Positions 6,670 through 13,995 of a stretch of DNA of 20,970 nucleotides are shown here, piece after piece. Position numbers and translations under genes: made by a program. The DNA is taken from positions 1 to 20,970 of the IMG/VR virus record IMGVR_UViG_3300008261_000215. The stretch is one strand, 5' to 3'. The notes beneath the pieces are model-generated. The model saw nothing but the letters and a program-made list of their open reading frames with translations. It made no database searches and was not told the origin of the DNA. The number at the start of each line of letters is the position of its first letter. The stretch's first letter is position 1. Source of the stretch: a virus.

Positions 6670-7261
6670 AATTGAGTCGTATATCAAACGACTACAAGAA
6701 TTAGAAAAAGAAATCCTTAGTGATAATTCTGACGACACATCAATTATGGGAGATTTAAATAATTTATTATTTAATCTCGGTGATGATATTAAAAATCAAG
6801 TTGAGGAACAGGTTAATCGTTTTGAAGTTAAAGTTAAAAGATTACATCCGAAAGCGGTAATTCCCAAATACGCAAAAGATGGGGACGCTGGTATGGATTT
6901 GGTTGCAACAGAAATAATTTCAAATACCACATTTGATGTTACTTATGGTACAGGAATCGCCATGGAAATACCAAAAGGATACGTTGGTTTAGTTTTTCCT
7001 CGCTCTTCTATTAGAAAAACCGATTTATCACTTACAAATTGTGTTGGGGTTATTGACAGTGGATATAGAGGTGAAATCCAAGCAACATTTAAAAAAGTCT
7101 TTGGTAAAAACGATGTCAGATTAGATGAATTAGATTATAAAGTGGGTGATAGAATTGCTCAAATAATGATAATACCTTATCCTTCTGTAACCTTTGTAGA
7201 GGTGGACGAATTGTCTCAAACAGATAGGGGTGAAGGTGGATTTGGTTCTACAGGTTCATAA
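6656..7261 (+). CDS. dut: dUTP diphosphatase with N-terminal extension
   Basis: 201 residues. It hydrolyses dUTP to dUMP and diphosphate, lowering uracil misincorporation and feeding dTMP synthesis. All five motifs of the trimeric dUTPase family are present: I DAGMDL (77-82), II PRSS (115-118), III GVIDSGYRGEI (131-141), IV GDRIAQIMI (164-172), and V RGEGGFGSTG (191-200), with the catalytic-site Asp in motif III intact. The usual family length is about 150 residues. Here an extra N-terminal ~55 residues (IKRLQELEKEILSD...NNLLFNLGDDIKNQVEEQ) form a charged, probably coiled-coil extension before FEVKVKRL. The start at 6656 lies within the upstream gene and is the only ATG giving the full frame. 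The dCMP deaminase at 18427 acts in the same dUMP-supplying pathway. Confidence 0.95.
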   Translation: MDKNEIESYIKRLQELEKEILSDNSDDTSIMGDLNNLLFNLGDDIKNQVEEQVNRFEVKVKRLHPKAVIPKYAKDGDAGMDLVATEIISNTTFDVTYGTGIAMEIPKGYVGLVFPRSSIRKTDLSLTNCVGVIDSGYRGEIQATFKKVFGKNDVRLDELDYKVGDRIAQIMIIPYPSVTFVEVDELSQTDRGEGGFGSTGS

Positions 7262-7287
7262 TAATTATATTAATAAAAAACACTCAA

Positions 7288-8004
7288 TTGAGAAAATCAA
7301 CAACAAAAACCGTAAATCTTGTAGAAGATAAAAAAACACCTAAAAAAGATAGAATTAGGCAAATAATAAAACAACCTAAAGAAAAATTTCTAACCAAGAA
7401 TCAAGAAGACTATTGGAGAACTTTAGGTGAAAACGAAATAACACTTTGTTTTGGTCCTGCTGGTGTTGGTAAATCATATATTGCAATGAAAAGGGCTGTT
7501 GATTTACTTTGGGACGACAGTAATAAATACGAAAAAATTATCATTGTTAGACCAGCGGTTGAAGCTGAGGAAAAATTAGGTTCACTACCCGGTGGATTAG
7601 AAGAAAAACTTGACCCATACATCTATCCTTCATATTATTTACTAAATAAAATAATTGGTAAAGATGCTAGAGAAAAATTAAAGGATGAAGGATTTATTGA
7701 AATTGCCGCATTGGCTTATATGAGAGGTTGGAATGTTGACAACACAATTTTAGTATTCGAAGAAGCTCAAAACACAACCCCGTCACAAATGAAACTTTTA
7801 TTGACCCGTATTGGGTTCAATTCAAAGTTTTTTATTTCAGGAGATTTAGAACAATCAGACAAATTTAAAGACAAAACAAAAACCGGATTATACGACGCAA
7901 AAGTAAGACTTGGTGATTTAAAAAATGTCGGTGTATTTGAATTTGGTAATGAGGATATTGTTAGAAATCCAATCATCACTCAAATCTTAAAAAGGTACGA
8001 TTAA
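7288..8004 (+). CDS. phoH: PhoH-like ATPase
   Basis: 238 residues. Walker A is GPAGVGKS (56-63). Walker B is ILVFEEAQN (154-162), with the EEAQN form typical of PhoH proteins. IIIVRPAVEAEEKLGSLPGG (85-104) and FFISGDLEQSD (181-191, sensor-like) complete the PhoH domain, which covers nearly the whole protein after a basic 35-residue N-terminus. No ATG is available before Walker A, and the frame opens with TTG at 7288, 26 bases after the dUTPase stop, so I use this alternative start. PhoH ATPases are common in marine and T4-like phages. A role in RNA metabolism or phosphate stress is proposed for the family but unproven in phages. It lies in the enzyme run with dUTPase upstream. Confidence 0.92.
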   Translation: MRKSTTKTVNLVEDKKTPKKDRIRQIIKQPKEKFLTKNQEDYWRTLGENEITLCFGPAGVGKSYIAMKRAVDLLWDDSNKYEKIIIVRPAVEAEEKLGSLPGGLEEKLDPYIYPSYYLLNKIIGKDAREKLKDEGFIEIAALAYMRGWNVDNTILVFEEAQNTTPSQMKLLLTRIGFNSKFFISGDLEQSDKFKDKTKTGLYDAKVRLGDLKNVGVFEFGNEDIVRNPIITQILKRYD

Positions 8005-8041
8005 ACTTTACTTATAATATTTTATCTATTATATTTCCTAT

Positions 8042-8722
8042 ATGGAAATATTTGTTAGTATTGATGGTGTTTTAAGAAACACGATACAGAAATTTGATTA
8101 CCATTATAAAGATTATTTCTTAAACACTGAAACAGACGAAGAAGAAAAGTTTGATTATGGTGTAAATGGTGTACCAATATCTATTGAAAATTTGTTAAGT
8201 ACCTACAAGTTTCAATCAATCGATGAATTTAATAAATTTTTATATTTCGATTTCCCAATTGAAATATATGGACACGCCGGTTTAAGTTATAATCAAGCCG
8301 CCACTGAATTAAACACATTCATTTTTGAAAACAAAAATGCTAAAATAACTTTAGTTGGTTTAAGTGAAAAAGGTAAAGCAAAACCTGCCACACTTTTCTT
8401 TCTTTCAAAAAACGGTATTATGGCTGATAATATCGTTTTTTCAACGCCTGATGAGATAAAAAAATTATGGAAAAAATGTGATTTATGGATAACAGATGAT
8501 ATAAATGTTGTTTCACAATGTCCAATACACAAAAAGGTTATAAAATTTAATACCTTTTATAATAATAACTTTACAAATAAACTACAAATAAATAAATTAT
8601 CAGAAATAAATAAAACATGGTTGAAATTTTCGGTAAAAACTATTATATCGATGTTGATGGAATCAGTAACAAATGTCAAACGGGTAATCAAATCCAAAAT
8701 GAAGACGGAACCACAACATTAG
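8042..8722 (+). CDS. HAD-like protein with degenerate motif I
   Basis: 226 residues. IFVSIDGVLRN at the N-terminus matches HAD motif I (DxDGVLRN) except that the nucleophile Asp is Ser (S6), while the second Asp (D8) is kept. ITLVGLSEKGKAKPATLFFL (102-121) fits motif II (S/T) and a following Lys-containing helix, and LWITDDINVV (148-157) fits the motif IV acidic pair. The layout resembles phage 5'-nucleotidase or phosphatase-like HAD proteins, but loss of the nucleophile argues against normal phosphatase chemistry. The last ~35 residues overlap the next gene in another frame (106 bases), so the C-terminus is either an overprinted tail or a frameshift product. CTTATAATATTTTAT at 8011-8025 lies upstream. 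Confidence 0.7.
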   Translation: MEIFVSIDGVLRNTIQKFDYHYKDYFLNTETDEEEKFDYGVNGVPISIENLLSTYKFQSIDEFNKFLYFDFPIEIYGHAGLSYNQAATELNTFIFENKNAKITLVGLSEKGKAKPATLFFLSKNGIMADNIVFSTPDEIKKLWKKCDLWITDDINVVSQCPIHKKVIKFNTFYNNNFTNKLQINKLSEINKTWLKFSVKTIISMLMESVTNVKRVIKSKMKTEPQH

Positions 8723-8898
8723 AAATAAACCTATTCAAATATGAGATTATCAAAACTTGTATTGAAAGAATACTAAATGAGTTTGAAGAAGTGGATGAAG
8801 GATTAGGTGAATTCGGTGAAAACGGTTTATCAATATCTTTTAAAATTGCTTTTAACACACTAATAAAATATGACATATTAATATCAGAAGATGAATAA
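8617..8898 (+). CDS. Small conserved phage protein
   Basis: 93 residues, acidic: MVEIFGKNYYIDVDGISNKC, a short linker, LEINLFKYEIIKTCIERIL, an acidic loop with DEGLGEFGENG, and LSISFKIAFNTLIKYDIL. From memory, short proteins with this opening and a final SFKIAFNTLxKY.IL recur in environmental T4-like phages, always of unknown function. The start lies 106 bases inside the preceding HAD-like gene. I keep 8617 because MVEIFGKNYYIDVD is a coherent N-terminus and no later ATG would keep it. It overlaps the next gene by 8 bases. Confidence 0.75.
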   Translation: MVEIFGKNYYIDVDGISNKCQTGNQIQNEDGTTTLEINLFKYEIIKTCIERILNEFEEVDEGLGEFGENGLSISFKIAFNTLIKYDILISEDE

Positions 8899-9964
8899 CA
8901 AAGAAAACATAGAAAAATTATCGGTGGCTTTAGAAAAACTAAACACCAAAACTAACACCATATATTTTTTGGTGTACGATACCAAAAACAACCCAAGAGC
9001 GTCAGTAAAACACATTTACGACATTGCTTTAACTTTAAAGCAAAATGGGTATAATTCAAAATTACTTGTTGAAGATAAAACATATTCAGGGGTTAACTCT
9101 TGGTTAGGGGATACATACTCTGAATTGGAAATCGTAACAATTAAAGACGACCGAGTTGAAATTAAAATTGAAGACGTTATTATTGTTCCCGAGTACTATT
9201 CAAATGTTTTGGAGTCCATGACAAATATTAGATGTGTAAAAGTCATGTTAGTTCAACAAAAAGAATACATTTTTGAAACATTACCAATTGGTAGTAGATG
9301 GTCTGACTACGGATTTGATAGAGTAATCACAACTACTGAATTTTCTAAAAAATACATTAGTGAGGTTTTCCCTGAGTCTTTAGTGCATATTATTCCTCCA
9401 ATTATTAGTGATGAATTTAAGGTTAGTGATAAAAACACAAAACCAATCATTGCAATAATGTGTAAAGACAGGTCAACAAATAAGAGAATTATATCTGAAT
9501 TTTATATTAGATACCCACATTTGAGATGGTTGACTTTTAGAGACATGGTTAATATGTCTTACCAAGAATTCGCCGATAACCTAAGAGAATGTGTTGTTTC
9601 GGTATGGGTAGATGAAGATTCCACATTTGGAACCTTCCCGTTAGAATCGATGAAGTCAGGAGTACCTGTAATCGGTAAAATACCAAAGAACGAACCAGAT
9701 TGGTTAAGTGAGAATGGAATGTGGACATATGACGATTCAAAAATTGTTGAAATCCTTGGAACATATATCAACGCTTGGTTAGAGGGAGTTGAAATTAATG
9801 ATGATGTCAAAAAGAAAATGAAAGACACATTGTTACCATATGAATCAGATATTACAAAAAGTAACATATTAAATATTTTTGATTCATTCATAAATAAAAG
9901 AATTGACGCAATAGAAAAGGCGTTAAATAAAATAAAAGAAGAAAATAAAGAAGAAGTAGCATGA
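8891..9964 (+). CDS. Glycosyltransferase, GT-B fold
   Basis: 357 residues. After a 20-residue lead, TNTIYFLVYDTKNNPRASVK begins a Rossmann-like domain (YDIALTLKQNGYNSKLLVED, then EDVIIVPEYYS). VKVMLVQQKEYIF and RVITTTEFSKKYI belong to the first domain. KPIIAIMCKDRSTNKRII begins the second, and DEDSTFGTFPLESMKSGVPV followed by GKIPKNEPDWLSENGMW matches the donor-binding E-rich loop with a following cap seen in GT4-type enzymes. The C-terminal tail is Lys/Glu helix. The stop overlaps the next ATG (ATGA), tying it to the GT2-like enzyme at 9961. It probably modifies virion protein, DNA or a host surface glycan. The substrate is unknown. Confidence 0.75.
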   Translation: MNNKENIEKLSVALEKLNTKTNTIYFLVYDTKNNPRASVKHIYDIALTLKQNGYNSKLLVEDKTYSGVNSWLGDTYSELEIVTIKDDRVEIKIEDVIIVPEYYSNVLESMTNIRCVKVMLVQQKEYIFETLPIGSRWSDYGFDRVITTTEFSKKYISEVFPESLVHIIPPIISDEFKVSDKNTKPIIAIMCKDRSTNKRIISEFYIRYPHLRWLTFRDMVNMSYQEFADNLRECVVSVWVDEDSTFGTFPLESMKSGVPVIGKIPKNEPDWLSENGMWTYDDSKIVEILGTYINAWLEGVEINDDVKKKMKDTLLPYESDITKSNILNIFDSFINKRIDAIEKALNKIKEENKEEVA

Positions 9965-10740
9965 AAGACATATCAATAATTTTACCCATTCATAAATGGG
10001 ACGAGGAATATGAAACAATGTTTAAAAACGCATTCAGTTCAGTTGAACAATTTTATAACGATGTGAAATTGTTGATTGTTGGACCATCAAGTGTCGTTTC
10101 AAAAATAAACATTGAACAATCTAATTTAGAATATAAAATAATCGAAAACAGTGGAGAACATGATTTTTGTTCACAAATTAATCTTGGTATCACAAATTGT
10201 GACACAGAGTGGTTTTCAATTTTGGAAGTTGATGATGAGTACCACAAAAACTGGTTAACATTAGTAAACTCATACAGAAATGAAAACCCTGAAGTCGGTG
10301 CCTTTTTAAGTTTAGTAAAAGATATCAATGTTGAAGGTAAATTTTTAAGTTACACCAATGAATCGACTTGGGCTTACGGATTCACAGATAAACAGGGATT
10401 CTTAGATAATGAAGCCTTATTAGAATATCAAAACTTTCAAATTAATGGTGGTCTATACAAAACTTCTGTTATAACGGAGTATGGTAAATTAAAATCAAAT
10501 ATTAAACTAACGTTTGGTTATGAATTTTTATTAAGATTAACACATAACAATGTTATTGTGATGACGATTCCAAGATTAGGATACCAACACGTAAACTTTA
10601 GAGAGGATTCTTTATTTTGGAATTATAAAAATTCAGAGAAAATGAGACTCTCACAAGAAGAGGTTAAATTTTGGTTAGACACTGCAAAAAAAGAGTTTTT
10701 CTTTAAAAATAACAGAGACATAAACTATGTAGAAAATTAA
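9961..10740 (+). CDS. GT2-like family glycosyltransferase (GT-A fold)
   Basis: 259 residues. DISIILPIHKWDEEYETMF is the classic opening of GT2 enzymes. FCSQINLGITNCDTEWFSIL followed by EVDDEYHKNW (about 90-99) carries the Asp-Asp metal and donor site (DxD equivalent). NFQINGGLYKTSVI resembles the acceptor-side segment. No membrane helix is present, so it is a soluble enzyme. It is translationally coupled to the GT-B enzyme (ATGA overlap) and lies 3 bases before the sigma factor gene. Pairing of a GT-B and a GT2 enzyme suggests sequential addition of sugars, which is inference. The fold call is fairly sure; the substrate is unknown. Confidence 0.82.
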   Translation: MKDISIILPIHKWDEEYETMFKNAFSSVEQFYNDVKLLIVGPSSVVSKINIEQSNLEYKIIENSGEHDFCSQINLGITNCDTEWFSILEVDDEYHKNWLTLVNSYRNENPEVGAFLSLVKDINVEGKFLSYTNESTWAYGFTDKQGFLDNEALLEYQNFQINGGLYKTSVITEYGKLKSNIKLTFGYEFLLRLTHNNVIVMTIPRLGYQHVNFREDSLFWNYKNSEKMRLSQEEVKFWLDTAKKEFFFKNNRDINYVEN

Positions 10741-10743
10741 TAT

Positions 10744-11442
10744 ATGCCGCGTAAACGAACCCAAAAAATATATTTTGGGGAGGAGCAAGAACAAGCGGTT
10801 GTAAGATACCTAGAATCCGAATCCGATACAGAAAAGAATAAGATATTCAACGAATATTTAAGAGAACCTCTCACAATAATGGTCGAAAGTATAATTCGAC
10901 GTTATAAATTGTATAGAAAAGACTTTGAATTTGTGGACATACACGCAGATACAATGTCGTTTCTTATGACAAAAATTAACAAATTCGACCACACCAAAAA
11001 CCATAAAGCTTATTCTTATTTTGGGACCATCTGTAAAAATTATTTGATGGGTGCTATTCAAAAAGACACTAAGGAAATGAATCGAAGTGTCTCATATGAT
11101 GACATATCATCTGATTTAGAAGAAAGTGCGGAACACTCATACTCAATTGATGAATATCATATTGATTATAAAGATGTTATAATAAAATTTATAATTGAAT
11201 TGGAAACTTTTATGGAGGTCGAAGAGTTGAATGATAATGAACAAAAATTAGGATATGCATTGATTGAGATTTTTAGCAACTTTGAAAAAATATTTCAAGT
11301 GGGTGAGGGAAATAAATTCAATAAAAATTTAATTCTTTTGTCACTAAGAGAAATGACTTCATTATCCACAAAAGAAATTAGACTTTCTTTAAAGAGATAT
11401 AAAAAAGTTTACGAAGGAATCATGGTAGGATTCATAAATTAA
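10744..11442 (+). CDS. Late-transcription sigma factor, gp55-like
   Basis: 232 residues. T4 gp55 directs host RNA polymerase to late promoters together with gp33 and the sliding clamp. Here residues about 42-115 show the sigma region 2-like pattern: PLTIMVESIIRRYKLY, VDIHADTMSFLMTKINKFD, HKAYSYFGTICKNYLMGAIQ and the basic end KDTKEMNR. This matches the KFD...NAYAYFTTICKNAF..RIKKE type pattern of phage late sigmas. The remainder is acidic and helical, with no clear region 4, as expected for gp55. It is somewhat longer than T4 gp55 (185 residues). It is the last gene of the enzyme run, immediately before the virion genes, whose first start has a TATTTATA box. Assignment is from motif memory and fairly sure. 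Confidence 0.8.
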   Translation: MPRKRTQKIYFGEEQEQAVVRYLESESDTEKNKIFNEYLREPLTIMVESIIRRYKLYRKDFEFVDIHADTMSFLMTKINKFDHTKNHKAYSYFGTICKNYLMGAIQKDTKEMNRSVSYDDISSDLEESAEHSYSIDEYHIDYKDVIIKFIIELETFMEVEELNDNEQKLGYALIEIFSNFEKIFQVGEGNKFNKNLILLSLREMTSLSTKEIRLSLKRYKKVYEGIMVGFIN

Positions 11443-11451
11443 CTATTTCTC

Positions 11452-11459
11452 TATTTATA
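11452..11459 (+). promoter_or_regulatory. TATTTATA box before the 11464 virion run
   Basis: CTATTTATATATT ends just before ATG 11464, with the octamer 4 bases from the start codon. It separates the sigma gene from a run of virion genes (11464-15554). No gene on the minus strand could use this site in reverse, so if functional it acts on the plus strand. Recurrence-based call. Confidence 0.45.
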
Positions 11460-11463
11460 TATT

Positions 11464-11838
11464 ATGAGGGAAAAGAAAAACATAATATCATTAGACACCG
11501 ACTCAGCATTGGCATTAATGCAAGAAATCTACAATGATATTGTTGAACAGAAAAATACCGCGTCGATGATAACTAAAAAAATGTTAACATTTATGAAAGA
11601 CGCTGAAGACATGAGTGTTATTGGTCCCGTCATTAAAGAACAACAAAAAATACTAAACGATTGTACTGAAAAGAAGATTTCGTTAGTTAAACTCCAAGGT
11701 GCTTTATTAAAACAAACTCAAGGAAGTGGACCTAATTCAAGTGGAGGTAAATTACAACTTACTGATGAAGATAGGGTCATATTGGAAAAACTGATGAATG
11801 ATACTGAGGGAGAGTCGTCAGGAACATATAGAGACTAA
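11464..11838 (+). CDS. Hypothetical protein, helical
   Basis: 124 residues. Residues about 12-75 are almost entirely helical (DSALALMQEIYNDIVEQKN, then ITKKMLTFMKDAEDM and VIKEQQKILNDCTEKKISLV). A Gly/Ser-rich linker follows (about 85-95, QGSGPNSSGGK), then an acidic segment LTDEDRVILEKLM. No catalytic or DNA-binding motif is evident. It is the first gene of the virion run, with a TATTTATA box 4 bases before the start and TAATG coupling to the 652-residue protein. The size and helical layout could fit a small terminase subunit or an assembly chaperone, but I see nothing specific and do not assign one. Confidence 0.75.
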   Translation: MREKKNIISLDTDSALALMQEIYNDIVEQKNTASMITKKMLTFMKDAEDMSVIGPVIKEQQKILNDCTEKKISLVKLQGALLKQTQGSGPNSSGGKLQLTDEDRVILEKLMNDTEGESSGTYRD

Positions 11839-13796
11839 TGGCTAATTCAAAAGAACCCAAAAAAAAACTTCAAGCTTCGATTGAGGCGATAAAAAAAATT
11901 AATGACGACCCAAAAGGTTCATTGGGTTCTGTTGCTGACTCTTATCAAAAAAACATACCGGACCCAAACGAGTTATTTTCTAAAAAAAGTGCGGACTTAA
12001 AAAACAAATTAAAATCCAAGGTAGAAAATAATAAAGACATCTTTAAAGAATTGTTAGAAATTACAGAACAATTTATTACCAGTAACAAAAAAACAAAAAC
12101 CGATACTACACCAACAAAAAGTGACAGTGTACCTGTCAACGTTGATAAGAATCTTGTAAAAGGAAAAATAAAACGTTATGCGGTTTCTTCCGCAAAAACA
12201 ACTTTACAATCTGCAAAACAAATAGCAATTAAACACTTTTCTGAAGCTCTTTTTATGGGTGATGGAATTTGTGGCAGTCAGTCTGTTTTTAACATAGATT
12301 CAATAGTTTTAAAACCCGATGAATTTGACTTTTTAGATATTTTTACAATTGACCCCGATTCAGATTGTGGTCAATTAATTTATGAGAAAAAGTCACCGGA
12401 TAAAAACAAACAAAAGGCGAATAGAAAATTTTATGATTTAATGTCTTCAGGAGGTTTATACACTTACTCATCAAACAATGGTAAAAACCTATTTAGTACT
12501 CAATGGAGTGCTTCAACACAACAATTTTTAATCACAGGATTAACTCAAGGTACAACGGGTACAACCAAAGTACAAGACTTCATCAAAGATTATTATGAGT
12601 CTTTGGAATTTCCTGATATTGAAGATATTATGAAGACCGCTATGATGTTAACTATACAAGGTGGTTCAAGTTGTAGTGACTCAAGTAAATTTACTGTATC
12701 ATTAAATAAATCTCTAAGACTAATTGATAAATTATTCAAAGTGTGTGGTTCAAATACTCAAAAAGATGAGTTAAAGAATCAGACACCGGTTGATATGTTT
12801 AGTGAAAACGACCAAGATATTGAATTTTATTTTGATTTCGACGATGTAGAAGGTATTGACTTAGATGACGAACAAAATAGATTTAAAAGAGTATTAAGGT
12901 TTAAAGACTGTTATAATTTTGAAATTCCTGTGGATGATATGCACGTGGAAGATTTCATTTACTTAACAAACAATCAGAGTGTAGATAAAGCGGTTGATAA
13001 AACTTTAGAAAATTTATCCAAAGACGCTTTATCACAATCTGATTCTTCTTTTGATATTAGTGCATTTTTAAATAACCTATTAAACAATTTTATTATAAGT
13101 TTACCGAAGGCTTTGGTAATGTCAATTTTATCGGCTAAAATATTTTTACCAATTATAGTATTGTATAAAATATTTAAAACCGGATTGACTAATGTGTATT
13201 TAAATAGTAAAGAACTAGCCAAGAAATTCTACAAAGCTATAGGTGCAATAATTAAAGATTTATTTTGGTTATTTATAAGAGAATTTTGGAGATTGATAAA
13301 AGTAGATTTATTGGCTTTTATTCAAAGTATTGTACAAAGAATTATTAAAAATAAGTATAAAAGATATCTACTAATTATTACATCATTAATTGCGTTATTG
13401 AGAAAAGCTTTAGAAACAGAAATTAATAATTGTTATGACTTGTTTCAAACAATTTTGTCAACAATTGAAGCTGCGTTATCACAAAAAGCACCAATAACAA
13501 TACCGTCAATTCTTTTATTATTCTCAGATTCATTACCCGGATTTAGTCAAGACAGGGCGTTTATGAACATTATGAATAAACTAGAAGCTGCGGGAGTACC
13601 AACAGGGCCACTATATGGTGAATCAAATGACATAGGTAATTTGGTAAAATCTGTTGTTGATGGGTACACCGAAGAAGAAGACGCTAATTCATTTGTAAAA
13701 ATTGTATTAAAAGGTGGGACGTTACCCGGACCGCCACTTGCAGGGGGGGCGGTAATACCACCTGGTTTTATAACGGGCGTAGGTAAAAAACAATAA
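11838..13796 (+). CDS. Large virion protein with hydrophobic helical block
   Basis: 652 residues. The N-terminal 110 are charged and low-complexity (Lys/Asp/Ser/Thr). Residues about 110-410 form a mixed domain with scattered Cys. Residues about 412-525 are strongly hydrophobic and helical, with LPKALVMSILSAKIFLPIIV, DLFWLFIREFWRLIKVDLL and YLLIITSLIALLRKAL, interrupted by Lys/Arg. The C-terminus contains a Gly/Pro-rich tail (GGTLPGPPLAGGAVIPPGF). No signal peptide is present. It lies two genes before the OB-fold hub protein, so a tail or baseplate component is likely. The helical block could contact membrane during infection or form a helical bundle. Identity is not certain. Confidence 0.8.
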   Translation: MANSKEPKKKLQASIEAIKKINDDPKGSLGSVADSYQKNIPDPNELFSKKSADLKNKLKSKVENNKDIFKELLEITEQFITSNKKTKTDTTPTKSDSVPVNVDKNLVKGKIKRYAVSSAKTTLQSAKQIAIKHFSEALFMGDGICGSQSVFNIDSIVLKPDEFDFLDIFTIDPDSDCGQLIYEKKSPDKNKQKANRKFYDLMSSGGLYTYSSNNGKNLFSTQWSASTQQFLITGLTQGTTGTTKVQDFIKDYYESLEFPDIEDIMKTAMMLTIQGGSSCSDSSKFTVSLNKSLRLIDKLFKVCGSNTQKDELKNQTPVDMFSENDQDIEFYFDFDDVEGIDLDDEQNRFKRVLRFKDCYNFEIPVDDMHVEDFIYLTNNQSVDKAVDKTLENLSKDALSQSDSSFDISAFLNNLLNNFIISLPKALVMSILSAKIFLPIIVLYKIFKTGLTNVYLNSKELAKKFYKAIGAIIKDLFWLFIREFWRLIKVDLLAFIQSIVQRIIKNKYKRYLLIITSLIALLRKALETEINNCYDLFQTILSTIEAALSQKAPITIPSILLLFSDSLPGFSQDRAFMNIMNKLEAAGVPTGPLYGESNDIGNLVKSVVDGYTEEEDANSFVKIVLKGGTLPGPPLAGGAVIPPGFITGVGKKQ

Positions 13797-13797
13797 T

Positions 13798-13995
13798 ATG
13801 AATATTGAAAAATTACAAAACATTGTAGAAAATGCTAAAGATAAATCAAATAAAGATTTATTTGATGCTGAGGAGTTTCTTTTTAAACAACACGAGGAAT
13901 TAAAATTATACATCGTTGAATTGACAAAAAAATTAGAGTTTATTGAGAATCTACATGAAACGATAACAACAGAGATTGAAAATAGAAAAATATAA
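13798..13995 (+). CDS. Small coiled-coil protein
   Basis: 65 residues, almost wholly helical with heptad-like spacing: IEKLQNIVENAKDKSNK, then ELKLYIVELTKKLEFIENL, ending in TTEIENRKI. It starts 1 base after the stop of the large virion protein, and its TAA overlaps the ATG of the hub-like gene (TAATG), so it is tightly coupled to both. It may be a small structural or assembly partner of the tail. No family is recognised. Confidence 0.75.
   Translation: MNIEKLQNIVENAKDKSNKDLFDAEEFLFKQHEELKLYIVELTKKLEFIENLHETITTEIENRKI

Noticed and set aside
4631-10740. T4-style DNA glucosylation pathway
   Set aside because: Glycosyltransferases are present but no dCMP hydroxymethylase or T4-type alpha/beta-glucosyltransferase signature is seen. 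The dCMP deaminase points to normal dTMP supply.
11464-11838. Possible small terminase subunit
   Set aside because: Size and helical content alone fit many proteins, with no DNA-binding motif and no large terminase beside it.
13270-13277. TATTTATA inside the large virion gene (and another at 16019-16026)
   Set aside because: Within coding sequence, encoding ordinary residues and not near a start codon, so treated as background for the octamer.
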